DNA of 64,000 nucleotides, from contig NZ_JUHG01000015.1 in NCBI RefSeq assembly GCF_000799715.1, positions 372,001 through 436,000 on the forward strand, read 5' to 3'. The stretch is from Martinezella rhizogenes. Its GTDB lineage: Bacteria > Pseudomonadota > Alphaproteobacteria > Rhizobiales > Rhizobiaceae. How positions within the stretch are numbered: the stretch's first letter is position 1; every line of letters begins with the position of its first letter. A model generated the notes under the pieces. It saw only the letters and a list, made by a program, of their open reading frames with translations. It was not told the DNA's origin and did not search any database. The translations under genes were made by a program, and so were the position numbers. Below are positions 34,390 to 42,902 of the stretch, piece by piece.

Positions 34390-35439
34390 ATGGCATCCAT
34401 CCAGATAGCCGGTCTCGTCAAGAAGTTCGGAGAGACCCCCGTGATCAAGGGCCTCGACCTTGCCATCAACGACGGCGAGTTCATCTCCTTCCTCGGGCCT
34501 TCGGGCTGCGGCAAGTCCACGCTGCTGTTCTGCATCTCGGGCCTGGAAGAGATCGACGAAGGCTCGATCCGCTTCAACGGCAAGGAAATATCCGATCTTG
34601 GGCCTCGCGAACGGAACATCGCGCTGGTCTTCCAGGACTACGCGCTCTACCCGCACATGACGGTCCGTGAAAACATTGCCTTCCCGCTGCGCCAACAGAA
34701 GCTTGACGAACAAACGATCACCAAGCAGGTCGCCTGGGCCGCCGATGTGCTGGGCATCGAAGCGCTGCTTGACCGCCTGCCGGCAGCCCTTTCCGGTGGT
34801 CAGCGCCAGCGCGTCGCCGTCGGCCGCGCCATCGTCAGAAATCCCTCTGTGCTTTTGATGGACGAGCCGCTTTCCAACCTTGATGCATCTCTCCGCGTGC
34901 GCATGCGCACCGAGATCCGCCGGCTGCAGAAGGCGCTAGGGATCACGGTGATCTTCGTTACCCACGACCAGGAGGAAGCCATGGTGCTCTCCGATCGCAT
35001 TGCGGTGATGAAGGACGGCATCGTCCAGCAGTTCGCGCCGCCGATGGAAGTCTACACCAAGCCCGCCAATCAGTTCGTGGCCGGCTTCATCGGCAGTCCG
35101 CAGATGAATTTTCTCCCCGCCGATCTCTGTGGTGGCGGCACCGGCCAGATCATCGGCGTGCGCCCGCATGATCTGAACCCAATTACCCGCGCCAATGGCG
35201 GCTTTTCCCTGACCGGAGAGATGCTGCTGATCGAGCCGGCCGGCCCATTCCAGTTCATCGATGTCGCAGTCGGCGACCATGTCGTGCGCGCGACCTGTAC
35301 CGACACGACGGGATTGTCTCCCGGCCAAAGTGTCACCCTCGGCGCCAGCTCCGACGCCGTCCGCCTGTTTGCCGCCGACAGCGGCGTTCGCATCAACAAG
35401 AACTTTATGGAAACTGAAAGTCGAATTCATGCCCTATGA
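34390..35439 (+). CDS. ABC transporter ATP-binding protein (MalK/UgpC type)
   Basis: This 349-aa ATPase has Walker A GPSGCGKST, Q-loop VFQDYALYPHM, signature LSGGQRQRVAVGRA, Walker B VLLMDEPLSNLDA and H-loop FVTHDQ. A C-terminal TOBE regulatory domain follows (about 240-349). The start at 34390 follows AAAGGAG. It overlaps the deacetylase start by 11 bases, so the two are translationally coupled. It energises the fused permease, and it may also serve the ATPase-less sugar importer at 55614-59914. Confidence 0.95.
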   Translation: MASIQIAGLVKKFGETPVIKGLDLAINDGEFISFLGPSGCGKSTLLFCISGLEEIDEGSIRFNGKEISDLGPRERNIALVFQDYALYPHMTVRENIAFPLRQQKLDEQTITKQVAWAADVLGIEALLDRLPAALSGGQRQRVAVGRAIVRNPSVLLMDEPLSNLDASLRVRMRTEIRRLQKALGITVIFVTHDQEEAMVLSDRIAVMKDGIVQQFAPPMEVYTKPANQFVAGFIGSPQMNFLPADLCGGGTGQIIGVRPHDLNPITRANGGFSLTGEMLLIEPAGPFQFIDVAVGDHVVRATCTDTTGLSPGQSVTLGASSDAVRLFAADSGVRINKNFMETESRIHAL

Positions 35440-36586
35440 TCTCGTTTTGAAAAACGGCCGTGTGATCGATCCGTCGCAAGGTGTCGATCGCATCACAGAC
35501 GTCGCCTTCTCTGGAGGCAAGGTTGCCGCGCTGGAGGATAATCTCTCCGGTCTCGAGGAAATGAATGTTTCCGGCCTGATCGTAACGCCTGGGCTCATCG
35601 ACCTGCATACGCATGTCTATTGGGGCGGTACGTCGCTCGGCGTCGATCCGGATGCCTTTGCCCGCAAGAGCGCCGTTTCAACTTGCGTTGATACGGGTAG
35701 CGCCGGCCCCGGCAACTTCCCTGGCTTCCGCAAACACGTGATCGAGCAGAGCACGGCCCGCGTTCTCGTTTACCTCCACATCTCGTTCGCCGGCATCTAT
35801 GGCTTTGCCAAGAATATCATGCTTGGCGAGAGCCATGACATCCGCCTGCTGGCAGCCCGGGAATCCGTCGAAGTCATCAATGCGAACCGTGACGTCATCA
35901 TTGGTGTCAAAGTGCGCATTGGCCGTCACGCGTCGGGTCCGGCCGGCATCTACCCTCTCGATGTTGCACTCCAGGTGGCCGACGAAACCGGGCTGCCGCT
36001 GATGGCCCATATCGACGAACCGCCACCGTCCTATGAAGCTGTCGTCTCTCGCCTGCGCCGCGGTGACGTTCTGACCCATTGCTTCCGTCCCTTCCCTAAT
36101 GCACCGGTCGATGGCAAGGGCAAGATCAAGCCCGAGGTCATCGCCGCACGCGAACGTGGCGTCCTGTTCGACATCGGCCACGGCATGGGCTCGTTCTCCT
36201 GGAAGACCGCTCGCGCCATGATGGCGGAGGGCTTCCTGCCGGATACGATCTCCTCTGACGTACATGCTCTCTGCATTGAAGGACCGGCCTACGATCAAGT
36301 CACCACGCTTTCGAAATTCCTGGCGCTCGGCATGCCGATCAATGATGTCATCGCCGCGTCGACGGTCAATGCCGCTAAGGCGCTGAATCGGCCAGAACTG
36401 GGCACCTTCAAGATCGGCGCAGCCGGCGATGCCAGCGTCCTGGAACTGCGCAGCGGCAGGTTTTCGCTCGAGGATACGCGCGGCGATATCGTCATCGCTC
36501 CGGAGCGACTGTTTGCGGCGGGACTCGTGATCGCCGGGAAAAATATTGGCACGGACGCACAGCCGCTCGCAGCGGCGGCCGAATAG
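35429..36586 (+). CDS. Amidohydrolase/deacetylase of the EF0837/Atu3266 metallohydrolase family
   Basis: This 385-aa TIM-barrel metallohydrolase shows DLHTHV (metal His pair), VGVKVRIG with the likely carbamylated lysine, HIDEPP and LTHCF as further metal histidines, and SSDVHA with the catalytic Asp. Relatives hydrolyse N-acetyl-D-amino acids or acetyl esters of hydroxy acids such as acetyl-(R)-mandelate. In this operon, with dehydrogenases and a D-threonine-aldolase-like enzyme, it may deacylate an imported N-acyl amino acid or sugar acid. The start overlaps the ATPase gene by 11 bases. Confidence 0.88.
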   Translation: MPYDLVLKNGRVIDPSQGVDRITDVAFSGGKVAALEDNLSGLEEMNVSGLIVTPGLIDLHTHVYWGGTSLGVDPDAFARKSAVSTCVDTGSAGPGNFPGFRKHVIEQSTARVLVYLHISFAGIYGFAKNIMLGESHDIRLLAARESVEVINANRDVIIGVKVRIGRHASGPAGIYPLDVALQVADETGLPLMAHIDEPPPSYEAVVSRLRRGDVLTHCFRPFPNAPVDGKGKIKPEVIAARERGVLFDIGHGMGSFSWKTARAMMAEGFLPDTISSDVHALCIEGPAYDQVTTLSKFLALGMPINDVIAASTVNAAKALNRPELGTFKIGAAGDASVLELRSGRFSLEDTRGDIVIAPERLFAAGLVIAGKNIGTDAQPLAAAAE

Positions 36587-36599
36587 AGGAGATCGAACA

Positions 36600-38072
36600 A
36601 TGGACGGCACCTACACGATGAAGAATGTCCCGGCCAATTTCATTGCCGGCGAGTGGCGGACCGAACCCGAGACCATGCCGGCCGTGAACCCGGCAAACGG
36701 CCAGACGATCGCGCAGCTTCCCAAATCCAGCCGCGCAACCGCGGACAAGGCCGTCGCTGCTGCAAAGGCAGCCGGCGCTGCCTGGGCGGATACGCCTGTC
36801 TTCAAGCGGGCGGAAATCTGCGTTGCCATCGGCGCGGCAATCGACGCCGCGCGCGAGAAGATCGCACGCATTCTGTCCGCCGAGCAAGGCAAGGTATTAG
36901 CCGAGGCCATGGGCGAGGTCGGCAAGGCCGCCGACGGCTTTCGCTTGGCGTCCGAGCTCGTCAAGCAGATGGGCGGCCAGACGCTGCCCGCCGAAGATCC
37001 GACTAAGCTGGTCATGACGATCCGCCAGCCACGCGGCGTCTACGGCGTCATCACGCCCTGGAACTTCCCGGTCAACATCCCCGTCGAATATCTGGCGCCA
37101 GGCATTGCCACCGGCAACACCATCGTCTGGGTGCCCGCGCCCTCGACATCGCTCGTCGCCTGCGCATTGATGGAAGCGATCGACAGCGCCGGCCTGCCGG
37201 CCGGTGTGATCAACCTTGTGATCGGCGAAGGCGCAACCGCCGGCGATGCCGTAGTGGTGCACAAGGATGTCGCCGCGATTGGCTTTACCGGCAGCGCTGC
37301 GACCGGCAAGGTCATCGCCCAGCGCGGCGCCGGCAAACCCCTGTTGCTCGAACTCGGTGGGAACGGCCCCGTGGTCGTCTTCGAGGATGCCGATCTGGAC
37401 GCGGCCGCAGCCGCGGCAGCCGGCGGCGCCTTCTTCAATGCCGGCCAGGTCTGCGCCGCGACCGGTCGCGTTCTTGCGCATCATTCGATCGCGGACAGCC
37501 TGTCCGAAAAGCTCGTTGCCCATGCGGCAAAGCATGTGCTTGGTGACCCCTTCCATCAGGGAACCACGATGGGGCCGCTGAACAACGCCAAGGTCGCCGC
37601 CAAGGTCAAGGAACATGTGGACGACGCCGTCGCGCAGGGCGCCAAGGTCCTTTATGGCGGCAATGCCCGGCCCGATCTTGGCAGCGGATTGTACTTCGAG
37701 CCGACGGTAATTTCGGGTGTCACCCGCGAGATGCGGCTCAACCGCGAGGAAACCTTCGGGCCGGTCGTTCCCATCATCGTCTTTAAGGACGAAGCCGAGG
37801 CGCTGGATCTGGCGCTCGACAGCGAATACGGCCTTTCGGTCGGCGTGTTTACGGCCGACATCACCCGTGGGGTGTCGATGGCCAAGGCGATCCCTGCCGG
37901 TATCGTCAACGTCAACGCCGGCAGTACCTGGTGGGAGATCCACCTTCCCTTTGGCGGCGGCACAGGCACCAAGAGCGGCATCGGCCGTCTCGGCGGCATC
38001 CATACGATGGAGGCAATGACCGAGCTGAAGATGATCACCGTGACGATGAACCATAAGTTGGGTGCAGCATGA
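36600..38072 (+). CDS. NAD(P)-dependent aldehyde dehydrogenase
   Basis: This 490-aa protein has the complete ALDH set: TPWNFPVNIP (Asn of the oxyanion hole), FTGSAATGK nucleotide loop, LELGGNGPVVV (general base Glu) and GGAFFNAGQVCAATGR (catalytic Cys), plus LNREETFGPVVP. It most resembles the aldehyde/semialdehyde dehydrogenases that act on hydroxy- or keto-aldehydes. The start at 36600 follows AGGAGATCG. It overlaps the next gene by ATGA. Confidence 0.93.
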   Translation: MDGTYTMKNVPANFIAGEWRTEPETMPAVNPANGQTIAQLPKSSRATADKAVAAAKAAGAAWADTPVFKRAEICVAIGAAIDAAREKIARILSAEQGKVLAEAMGEVGKAADGFRLASELVKQMGGQTLPAEDPTKLVMTIRQPRGVYGVITPWNFPVNIPVEYLAPGIATGNTIVWVPAPSTSLVACALMEAIDSAGLPAGVINLVIGEGATAGDAVVVHKDVAAIGFTGSAATGKVIAQRGAGKPLLLELGGNGPVVVFEDADLDAAAAAAAGGAFFNAGQVCAATGRVLAHHSIADSLSEKLVAHAAKHVLGDPFHQGTTMGPLNNAKVAAKVKEHVDDAVAQGAKVLYGGNARPDLGSGLYFEPTVISGVTREMRLNREETFGPVVPIIVFKDEAEALDLALDSEYGLSVGVFTADITRGVSMAKAIPAGIVNVNAGSTWWEIHLPFGGGTGTKSGIGRLGGIHTMEAMTELKMITVTMNHKLGAA

Positions 38073-38629
38073 CCAGGCAATCCTCCGCATCAATCGAAGA
38101 CCGGAATTCACTGATCTCCTCTTCGGAGAGAACGCAGATGATCAGGGCGCTCGTCGACGAACTGATCCCAGGCGCCGAAGGATGGCCATCGGCATCCGAC
38201 GCCGGCGTTCACGGCATCATCGGGTTGCGCATTTTCGCCGAGTGGAATGACGAGCAGATCACCGCCCTTGCCGACATGCTTGGCTGGCAGAGCGGGGGGC
38301 TATCGAGCACGGATGCCGCAACGCGCGTCGCGGCGGTCAAAGGCTTCGAGACAACCGACCCGGAGCTTTTCGACAAGATTTATACGGCCGTGACACTCGC
38401 CTACTACGAGACGCCGTTCGTCATCGAAGCGATTCAGAACACCGGCCGCCCCTACTCCTACCGGCCGCACGTCACGGGCTACAAGATGGAGCCGTTCGAC
38501 TTCAATCGCGACAGGCCCAAGCACGGGCGCGGTCATTATCTCAAGACGGACGAGGTTGCGCCGGTCGATACATCGGCGCTCGATCTCAACACGGTGAAAA
38601 CCGTTAAGTGGGGAGTGGAAAAAAGATGA
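38069..38629 (+). CDS. Gluconate 2-dehydrogenase subunit 3 family protein
   Basis: This 186-aa protein matches the small (gamma, subunit 3) partner of membrane-associated FAD dehydrogenases, with MIRALVDELIPGAEGWPSASDAG near the N-terminus and FVIEAIQNTGRPYSYRPHVTG later. The subunit is needed for export or stability of the large GMC subunit. No Tat signal is obvious here, unlike many relatives, so the complex may be cytoplasmic. The gene overlaps both neighbours (ATGA upstream, 4 bases downstream). Confidence 0.85.
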   Translation: MTRQSSASIEDRNSLISSSERTQMIRALVDELIPGAEGWPSASDAGVHGIIGLRIFAEWNDEQITALADMLGWQSGGLSSTDAATRVAAVKGFETTDPELFDKIYTAVTLAYYETPFVIEAIQNTGRPYSYRPHVTGYKMEPFDFNRDRPKHGRGHYLKTDEVAPVDTSALDLNTVKTVKWGVEKR

Positions 38630-40254
38630 CAATAGAACGCATTTGCGATGTTTTGATCATCGGCGCCGGCGCGACCGGATCACTGGCGGCCCTCACCTTG
38701 GCGCAGGCCGGGTTGGATGTCGTCTGCCTGGAACAGGGTTCCTGGGTCGAGGCCAAGGACCATCCGCACCTTCATGCCGACTGGTCCTGGCAGCGGCGGA
38801 CCAATTGGAGCCCGGATGTCAACAAGCGCAGCCATCCGGACGACTTTCCGGTCAATTCCGACTCCTCCCAGATCCTGATGTGGAATGCCGTCGGCGGCTC
38901 CACCAATGTCTATGGCGCAATCTGGCCGCGCTATCGCCCCTCCGATTTCAGAAAGGGGACGGAACACGGCATGCAGCCGGACTGGCCGATCAGCTACGAA
39001 GACATCGCCCCATACTATGAGGAGGCAGACAGGCTCGTCGGGGTTTCTGGTCTGGCGGGAGACCCCGCCATGCCGCTGCGCGAGCGCTGTCCGACCCCGC
39101 CGATGCCCGTCTCGAAAGTCGCCAAGCGGCTCGCCTCCGGCTTCGACGCGCTCGATTGGCACTGGTGGCCCGCCGAAGCTGGCGTCATCACTGAAGACTA
39201 TGACGGTCGGCCCGCCTGCAACAATTGCGGCATGTGCAACGGCTGCCCGCGCGGTTCGATGAGCAAATACTCGTTGTCGATCTGGCCAAAGGCGCTCGAG
39301 GCCGGCTGCGAACTGCGCATCAACGCGCGCGTGCTGAAGATCGAAAAAGGTGCCGACGGCAGAGCCACCGGTGCACTCTATATCGACCGCAACACCGGGC
39401 AGAAGCATTTCCAGAAAGCCAAGTTGGTCATCGTCGCGGCGAACGGCATCGGCACCCCACGACTGCTGCTCGCCTCCGACAATTTGGCCAATAGCAACGA
39501 CCAAGTCGGCCGATACCTGCTGCACCACACGCTTGTCGCCTGCGAAATGTGGGTCGATGAGCCTGTCGACGGTCAGATCGGCTATGTTGCTTCGCTTCTA
39601 TCCCGGCAGTTTGCCGAGACCGACGTGTCGCGTGGCTTCGTCAACGGCTTCAATTTCAACTGCATCACCTCCGCCGCCTCGGCAGGCGAACTCGCGGCTG
39701 GTTGGTTCACGCCCGCCCGCGCACCCTGGGGCGCCGGGCATCACCAATGGTTTGAGCGTCATTTCGGTCATTCCATCGGCGTATTCGGCATAGGCGACGA
39801 TATCCCCAACCCGGAAAACCGTGTCACGCTCGATCCAGAACTGACCGATTCCGACGGCGTACCCGCGGCGAAGACACACTACGCTCCCGGCGAAAACGAC
39901 AAGCGCATGATGAACTACATGCTGGAACGCCTGGAGGAACTCGCCAAGGCTTGCAGCGCTTTCGAATATCGACTGCACGACTATCGTGACAAGGATGGGG
40001 TTTACCGGACCCCCGCCTGGCACATGATCGGCACCTGCCGCATGGGTAGCGACCCGGCGACCTCGGTCGTCAATGAATGGAACCAGACCTGGGAGGTTCC
40101 CAACCTCTTCATCGTCGACGGCAGCGTGCTTGCGACCGGCGGGGTCGTCAATCCGACGCCGACCATCTCGGCGCTCGCCTTACGCGCTGCCGCCTATATC
40201 CGCGACAATTTCGAGGTACTGTCGCGGGAGACGAAACCGTCGATTGCGGCCTGA
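38626..40254 (+). CDS. GMC-family FAD oxidoreductase with Cys-rich Fe-S motif
   Basis: This 542-aa protein has the FAD motif VLIIGAGATGSLAALTLAQAG at the N-terminus, the GMC signature area GGSTNVYGAIWPRY, and the active-site segments HMIGTCRMG and NPTPTISALALRAA (His/Asn pair). Cys198, 201, 204 and 207 (CNNCGMCNGCP) can hold an iron-sulfur cluster, as in FAD-dependent glucose/gluconate dehydrogenases, giving electron transfer to a further acceptor. No cytochrome c subunit gene follows. Together with the subunit-3 gene it forms a two-subunit dehydrogenase for a sugar, sugar acid or polyol. Confidence 0.92.
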   Translation: MTIERICDVLIIGAGATGSLAALTLAQAGLDVVCLEQGSWVEAKDHPHLHADWSWQRRTNWSPDVNKRSHPDDFPVNSDSSQILMWNAVGGSTNVYGAIWPRYRPSDFRKGTEHGMQPDWPISYEDIAPYYEEADRLVGVSGLAGDPAMPLRERCPTPPMPVSKVAKRLASGFDALDWHWWPAEAGVITEDYDGRPACNNCGMCNGCPRGSMSKYSLSIWPKALEAGCELRINARVLKIEKGADGRATGALYIDRNTGQKHFQKAKLVIVAANGIGTPRLLLASDNLANSNDQVGRYLLHHTLVACEMWVDEPVDGQIGYVASLLSRQFAETDVSRGFVNGFNFNCITSAASAGELAAGWFTPARAPWGAGHHQWFERHFGHSIGVFGIGDDIPNPENRVTLDPELTDSDGVPAAKTHYAPGENDKRMMNYMLERLEELAKACSAFEYRLHDYRDKDGVYRTPAWHMIGTCRMGSDPATSVVNEWNQTWEVPNLFIVDGSVLATGGVVNPTPTISALALRAAAYIRDNFEVLSRETKPSIAA

Positions 40255-40264
40255 TGCGACCCAA

Positions 40265-40297
40265 ACGATGCGGGGTGGTCTCGCCGCCCCGCATCGT
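40265..40297 (+). other. 11-bp hairpin between GMC and aldolase genes
   Basis: ACGATGCGGGG (40265-40275) pairs perfectly with CCCCGCATCGT (40287-40297). No T-tract follows, so it is more likely an mRNA-stabilising or partial termination element than a full terminator. Confidence 0.6.
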
Positions 40298-40376
40298 CTC
40301 CAGCACCCGCACAACGACTGCCACCCGGATGCCCCCATGACCATGATCGAAATCGCCGCGATCCGAGGAAAACAAA

Positions 40377-41486
40377 ATGCTTCAACGCCCTCCTGCCGAG
40401 CCCGGAATGAACGAGGCGGATATCGATACACCTGCCCTCGTCATTGATCTCGACGCCATGGAAAGTAATCTCGACCGCATGGCTTCCTTCTGCCGCACGT
40501 CAGGCGTGCGATTGCGGGCCCATGCAAAGACCCACAAATCACCCGTGATCGCCCATTGGCAGATGGCGCGGGGGGCCGTCGGGCAATGCGTGCAGAAGAC
40601 GAGCGAAGCCGAAGTGCTTGGCTGGGGCGGCGTCGGTGACATCCTCGTTTCGAACGAAGTCATTTCCCCCCGCAAGCTCGCGAGGCTCGCCGCCCTTTCC
40701 AAAATGTCGAAGATTGCGGTTTGCGCCGACAACGCGGTGGTAATCGATCAGATCGAGTCGCTGGCGGAAACCTGCGCCACCCGGATGACCGTTCTGGTCG
40801 AGATCGATGTCAGCGGCGGGCGTTGCGGCGTGGAGGCTGGTGAGCCTGCCGCAGCACTGGCAACACGCATCGCCAAAAGCCGCCATTTGGTCTTCGGCGG
40901 CTTGCAGGCCTATCATGGCGGTGCGCAGCATCTGCGCACCGAAGAAGAGCGCAGCGAGGCAATCGGCCGGGCGGTGGAGCGGACGGCAAATACGATTGCC
41001 GCTATCCGGAGGCTGAGCCTCGAATGCGCCATCGTCGGCGGTGCGGGCACCGGGACATTTTCTTATGAGGCGGCAAGCGGCGTCTATACCGAGCTGCAAG
41101 CTGGCTCCTACCTGTTCATGGACGCCGACTATGCGCGAAACCGACCCGCGCCACCGTTTCAGCAGTCACTTTTTGTCCTGAGCACGGTCATGAGTGCTGC
41201 CCGCGACGGCATCGCGGTTCTGGATTGCGGCCACAAGGGCATAGCTGTCGACAGCGGGCTTCCGCTCATCCATGCCCGGCAGGACATCGAGTTTGCCAGC
41301 GCTTCCGATGAGCACGGCGCGCTTGTTGTTCGCTCGGACCCTGGCAGCCTCGCCATCGGCGAAACGCTGCGTCTCGTTCCCGGCCACTGCGACCCCACGG
41401 TCGACCGCTACGACTGGTACGTCGGCATGCGCGGCGGACGTGTCGAGACCGTCTTTCCCGTAGCGGCGCGCGGCATGATGCAATGA
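40377..41486 (+). CDS. D-threonine aldolase / 3-hydroxy-D-aspartate aldolase family PLP enzyme (DSD1 type)
   Basis: This 369-aa fold-type III PLP protein has the N-terminal alanine-racemase-like barrel with RAHAKTHKSPVI, containing the PLP lysine, and a C-terminal beta domain with PGHCDPT, the His-x-Cys metal site of D-threonine aldolases and D-serine dehydratases. Family members cleave beta-hydroxy-D-amino acids to glycine plus an aldehyde or dehydrate D-serine. With the metallo-deacetylase upstream, which favours D-substrates, and the aldehyde dehydrogenase, it could break down a beta-hydroxy-D-amino acid released from an N-acyl precursor. Confidence 0.87.
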   Translation: MLQRPPAEPGMNEADIDTPALVIDLDAMESNLDRMASFCRTSGVRLRAHAKTHKSPVIAHWQMARGAVGQCVQKTSEAEVLGWGGVGDILVSNEVISPRKLARLAALSKMSKIAVCADNAVVIDQIESLAETCATRMTVLVEIDVSGGRCGVEAGEPAAALATRIAKSRHLVFGGLQAYHGGAQHLRTEEERSEAIGRAVERTANTIAAIRRLSLECAIVGGAGTGTFSYEAASGVYTELQAGSYLFMDADYARNRPAPPFQQSLFVLSTVMSAARDGIAVLDCGHKGIAVDSGLPLIHARQDIEFASASDEHGALVVRSDPGSLAIGETLRLVPGHCDPTVDRYDWYVGMRGGRVETVFPVAARGMMQ

Positions 41487-41516
41487 GCCTTGCCGTTTGC
41501 TCAAGGGGGTAAAACC

Positions 41517-42620
41517 GTGTCCCAGAAACTGATGCTGCGCTGTATCGCTTGCGATCACACTATGCCAGCAACGTTGGCCTATCGCTGCCCGGACTGCGGA
41601 GGCATTCTGGAGGTGGCCCGCCAGAAACCGGAGGAACGCGACTGGCGCCGTGCCGATTTCGTCAGCGACGCCGTCACGCTTGGCGAAGGCGCAACGCCAC
41701 TGCGCGAATTGCGGCCCGGTCTCCTCCATGCTGATTTCCAAGGACAACTCTTCGTCAAAGACGAAACCCGCAATCCCTCCGGCTCCTTCAAAGATAGGCT
41801 GGTCGCCGCAGCGATGAGCCGCGCGCTCGAGCTCGGCGCGACTGGAGTCGTCAGCGCATCCAGCGGCAATGCCGGCGCAGCCGCCGCCTGCTATGCAGCT
41901 AATGCTGGCGTTCCGGCCATCGTCGTTTGCCCGGAAGCAACGCCCGCGGGCAAGCTTGCCCAGATTCTTGCCTATGGTGCCAAACTCGAGCGGGTGCCGG
42001 GGCACTACGGACATTCCTTCCGGCATGCAGTGACACTCTGCGCCGAGACCGGCTACGCAAACCTGACAACCACTTATCTCAACCCCTATGGCGTTGATGC
42101 TCTGCGACTGATCGGACAGGAACTCTATCAGCAGCGGGAGGGTGCCATCCCCGACTGGATCGTCGTTCCCACCAGTTCCGGGCCGCTGGTTAAGGGAGTT
42201 TTTCAAGGGTTCATGGACGCTGCAGGTAAGGCGCCGCGCCTGGTTGCCGCACAGGCGGAAGGCTGCGCACCGATTGCGCGAGCCTTTGCGGCGGGGCAAG
42301 TTGATGTCATTGGCTGGGATGAGCCAAAAACGATCGCTTCCGGCATCTCGGATCCGCTGCTTGCCTATCCCGAAGAGGGTAGATTAACATTGTCGATCAT
42401 CAGGGAAAGCAAAGGCGTTGCCTGTGCAGTTGCTGATACATCCATTCTTGAGGCCATGATCGATCTCGCCCGGAAGGCCGGGCTTTTCTGCGAGCCCACA
42501 GGCGCGACGTCACTTGCCGCATCCCGCGATTTGTTCATGAAAGGCGAAATCGGATCAAGCGACACCATTATCTGCATGGTTACCGGGCACGGCTCTAAGG
42601 ATTTTGCTGCCTGGACATAA
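41517..42620 (+). CDS. Threonine-synthase-like PLP enzyme
   Basis: This 367-aa fold-type II PLP protein has an N-terminal zinc-ribbon-like CxxC...CxxC pair (CIAC and CPDC), the PLP lysine in NPSGSFKDR, the phosphate loop SSGNAGAAAA and a C-terminal MVTGHGSKD. This fits threonine synthases and related catabolic lyases such as threonine or hydroxyaspartate dehydratases. Because the neighbours are catabolic, a beta-elimination lyase role is as likely as biosynthesis. GTG at 41517 was chosen because GGGGG lies upstream. Confidence 0.85.
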   Translation: MSQKLMLRCIACDHTMPATLAYRCPDCGGILEVARQKPEERDWRRADFVSDAVTLGEGATPLRELRPGLLHADFQGQLFVKDETRNPSGSFKDRLVAAAMSRALELGATGVVSASSGNAGAAAACYAANAGVPAIVVCPEATPAGKLAQILAYGAKLERVPGHYGHSFRHAVTLCAETGYANLTTTYLNPYGVDALRLIGQELYQQREGAIPDWIVVPTSSGPLVKGVFQGFMDAAGKAPRLVAAQAEGCAPIARAFAAGQVDVIGWDEPKTIASGISDPLLAYPEEGRLTLSIIRESKGVACAVADTSILEAMIDLARKAGLFCEPTGATSLAASRDLFMKGEIGSSDTIICMVTGHGSKDFAAWT

Positions 42621-42902
42621 TCTGGGCATGCCAATTCGATCGCGGCACCACATCGCTGCCGGTGGTCTTTTTAAAGGCCCATCCTGCCTGCATTCTAATC
42701 GGCATAGTCCGATTTTGACAGGCGACTCGATCAGTCGCTCTAAGTGAATTTGAGCTTCCAACTCCGTCATTCAGTTGAATTGACAAGATATCCGACGAAA
42801 GCCCCAAACAGTGGTCTTTAAGGGGTTTGAACTCTCGGCGCCCTATTTATCTTGGCCACTTCGAATCAAATCAGCTACTTGGCTTTCGAGTCGGAGGACA
42901 GC
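42621..42902. other. Gene-free stretch after the RpiR block
   Basis: These 282 bases contain no recognised gene. A weak relative of the dispersed motif (GGTCTTTAAGGGGTTTGAAC) begins at about 42812. It lies between convergent genes. Confidence 0.4.

Noticed and set aside
36897..38111. Minus-strand open frame of 404 codons
   Set aside because: It lies entirely opposite the aldehyde dehydrogenase, which has all catalytic motifs; codon composition is that of an antisense shadow.
38680..39528. Minus-strand open frame of 282 codons
   Set aside because: Opposite the GMC oxidoreductase and without any domain.
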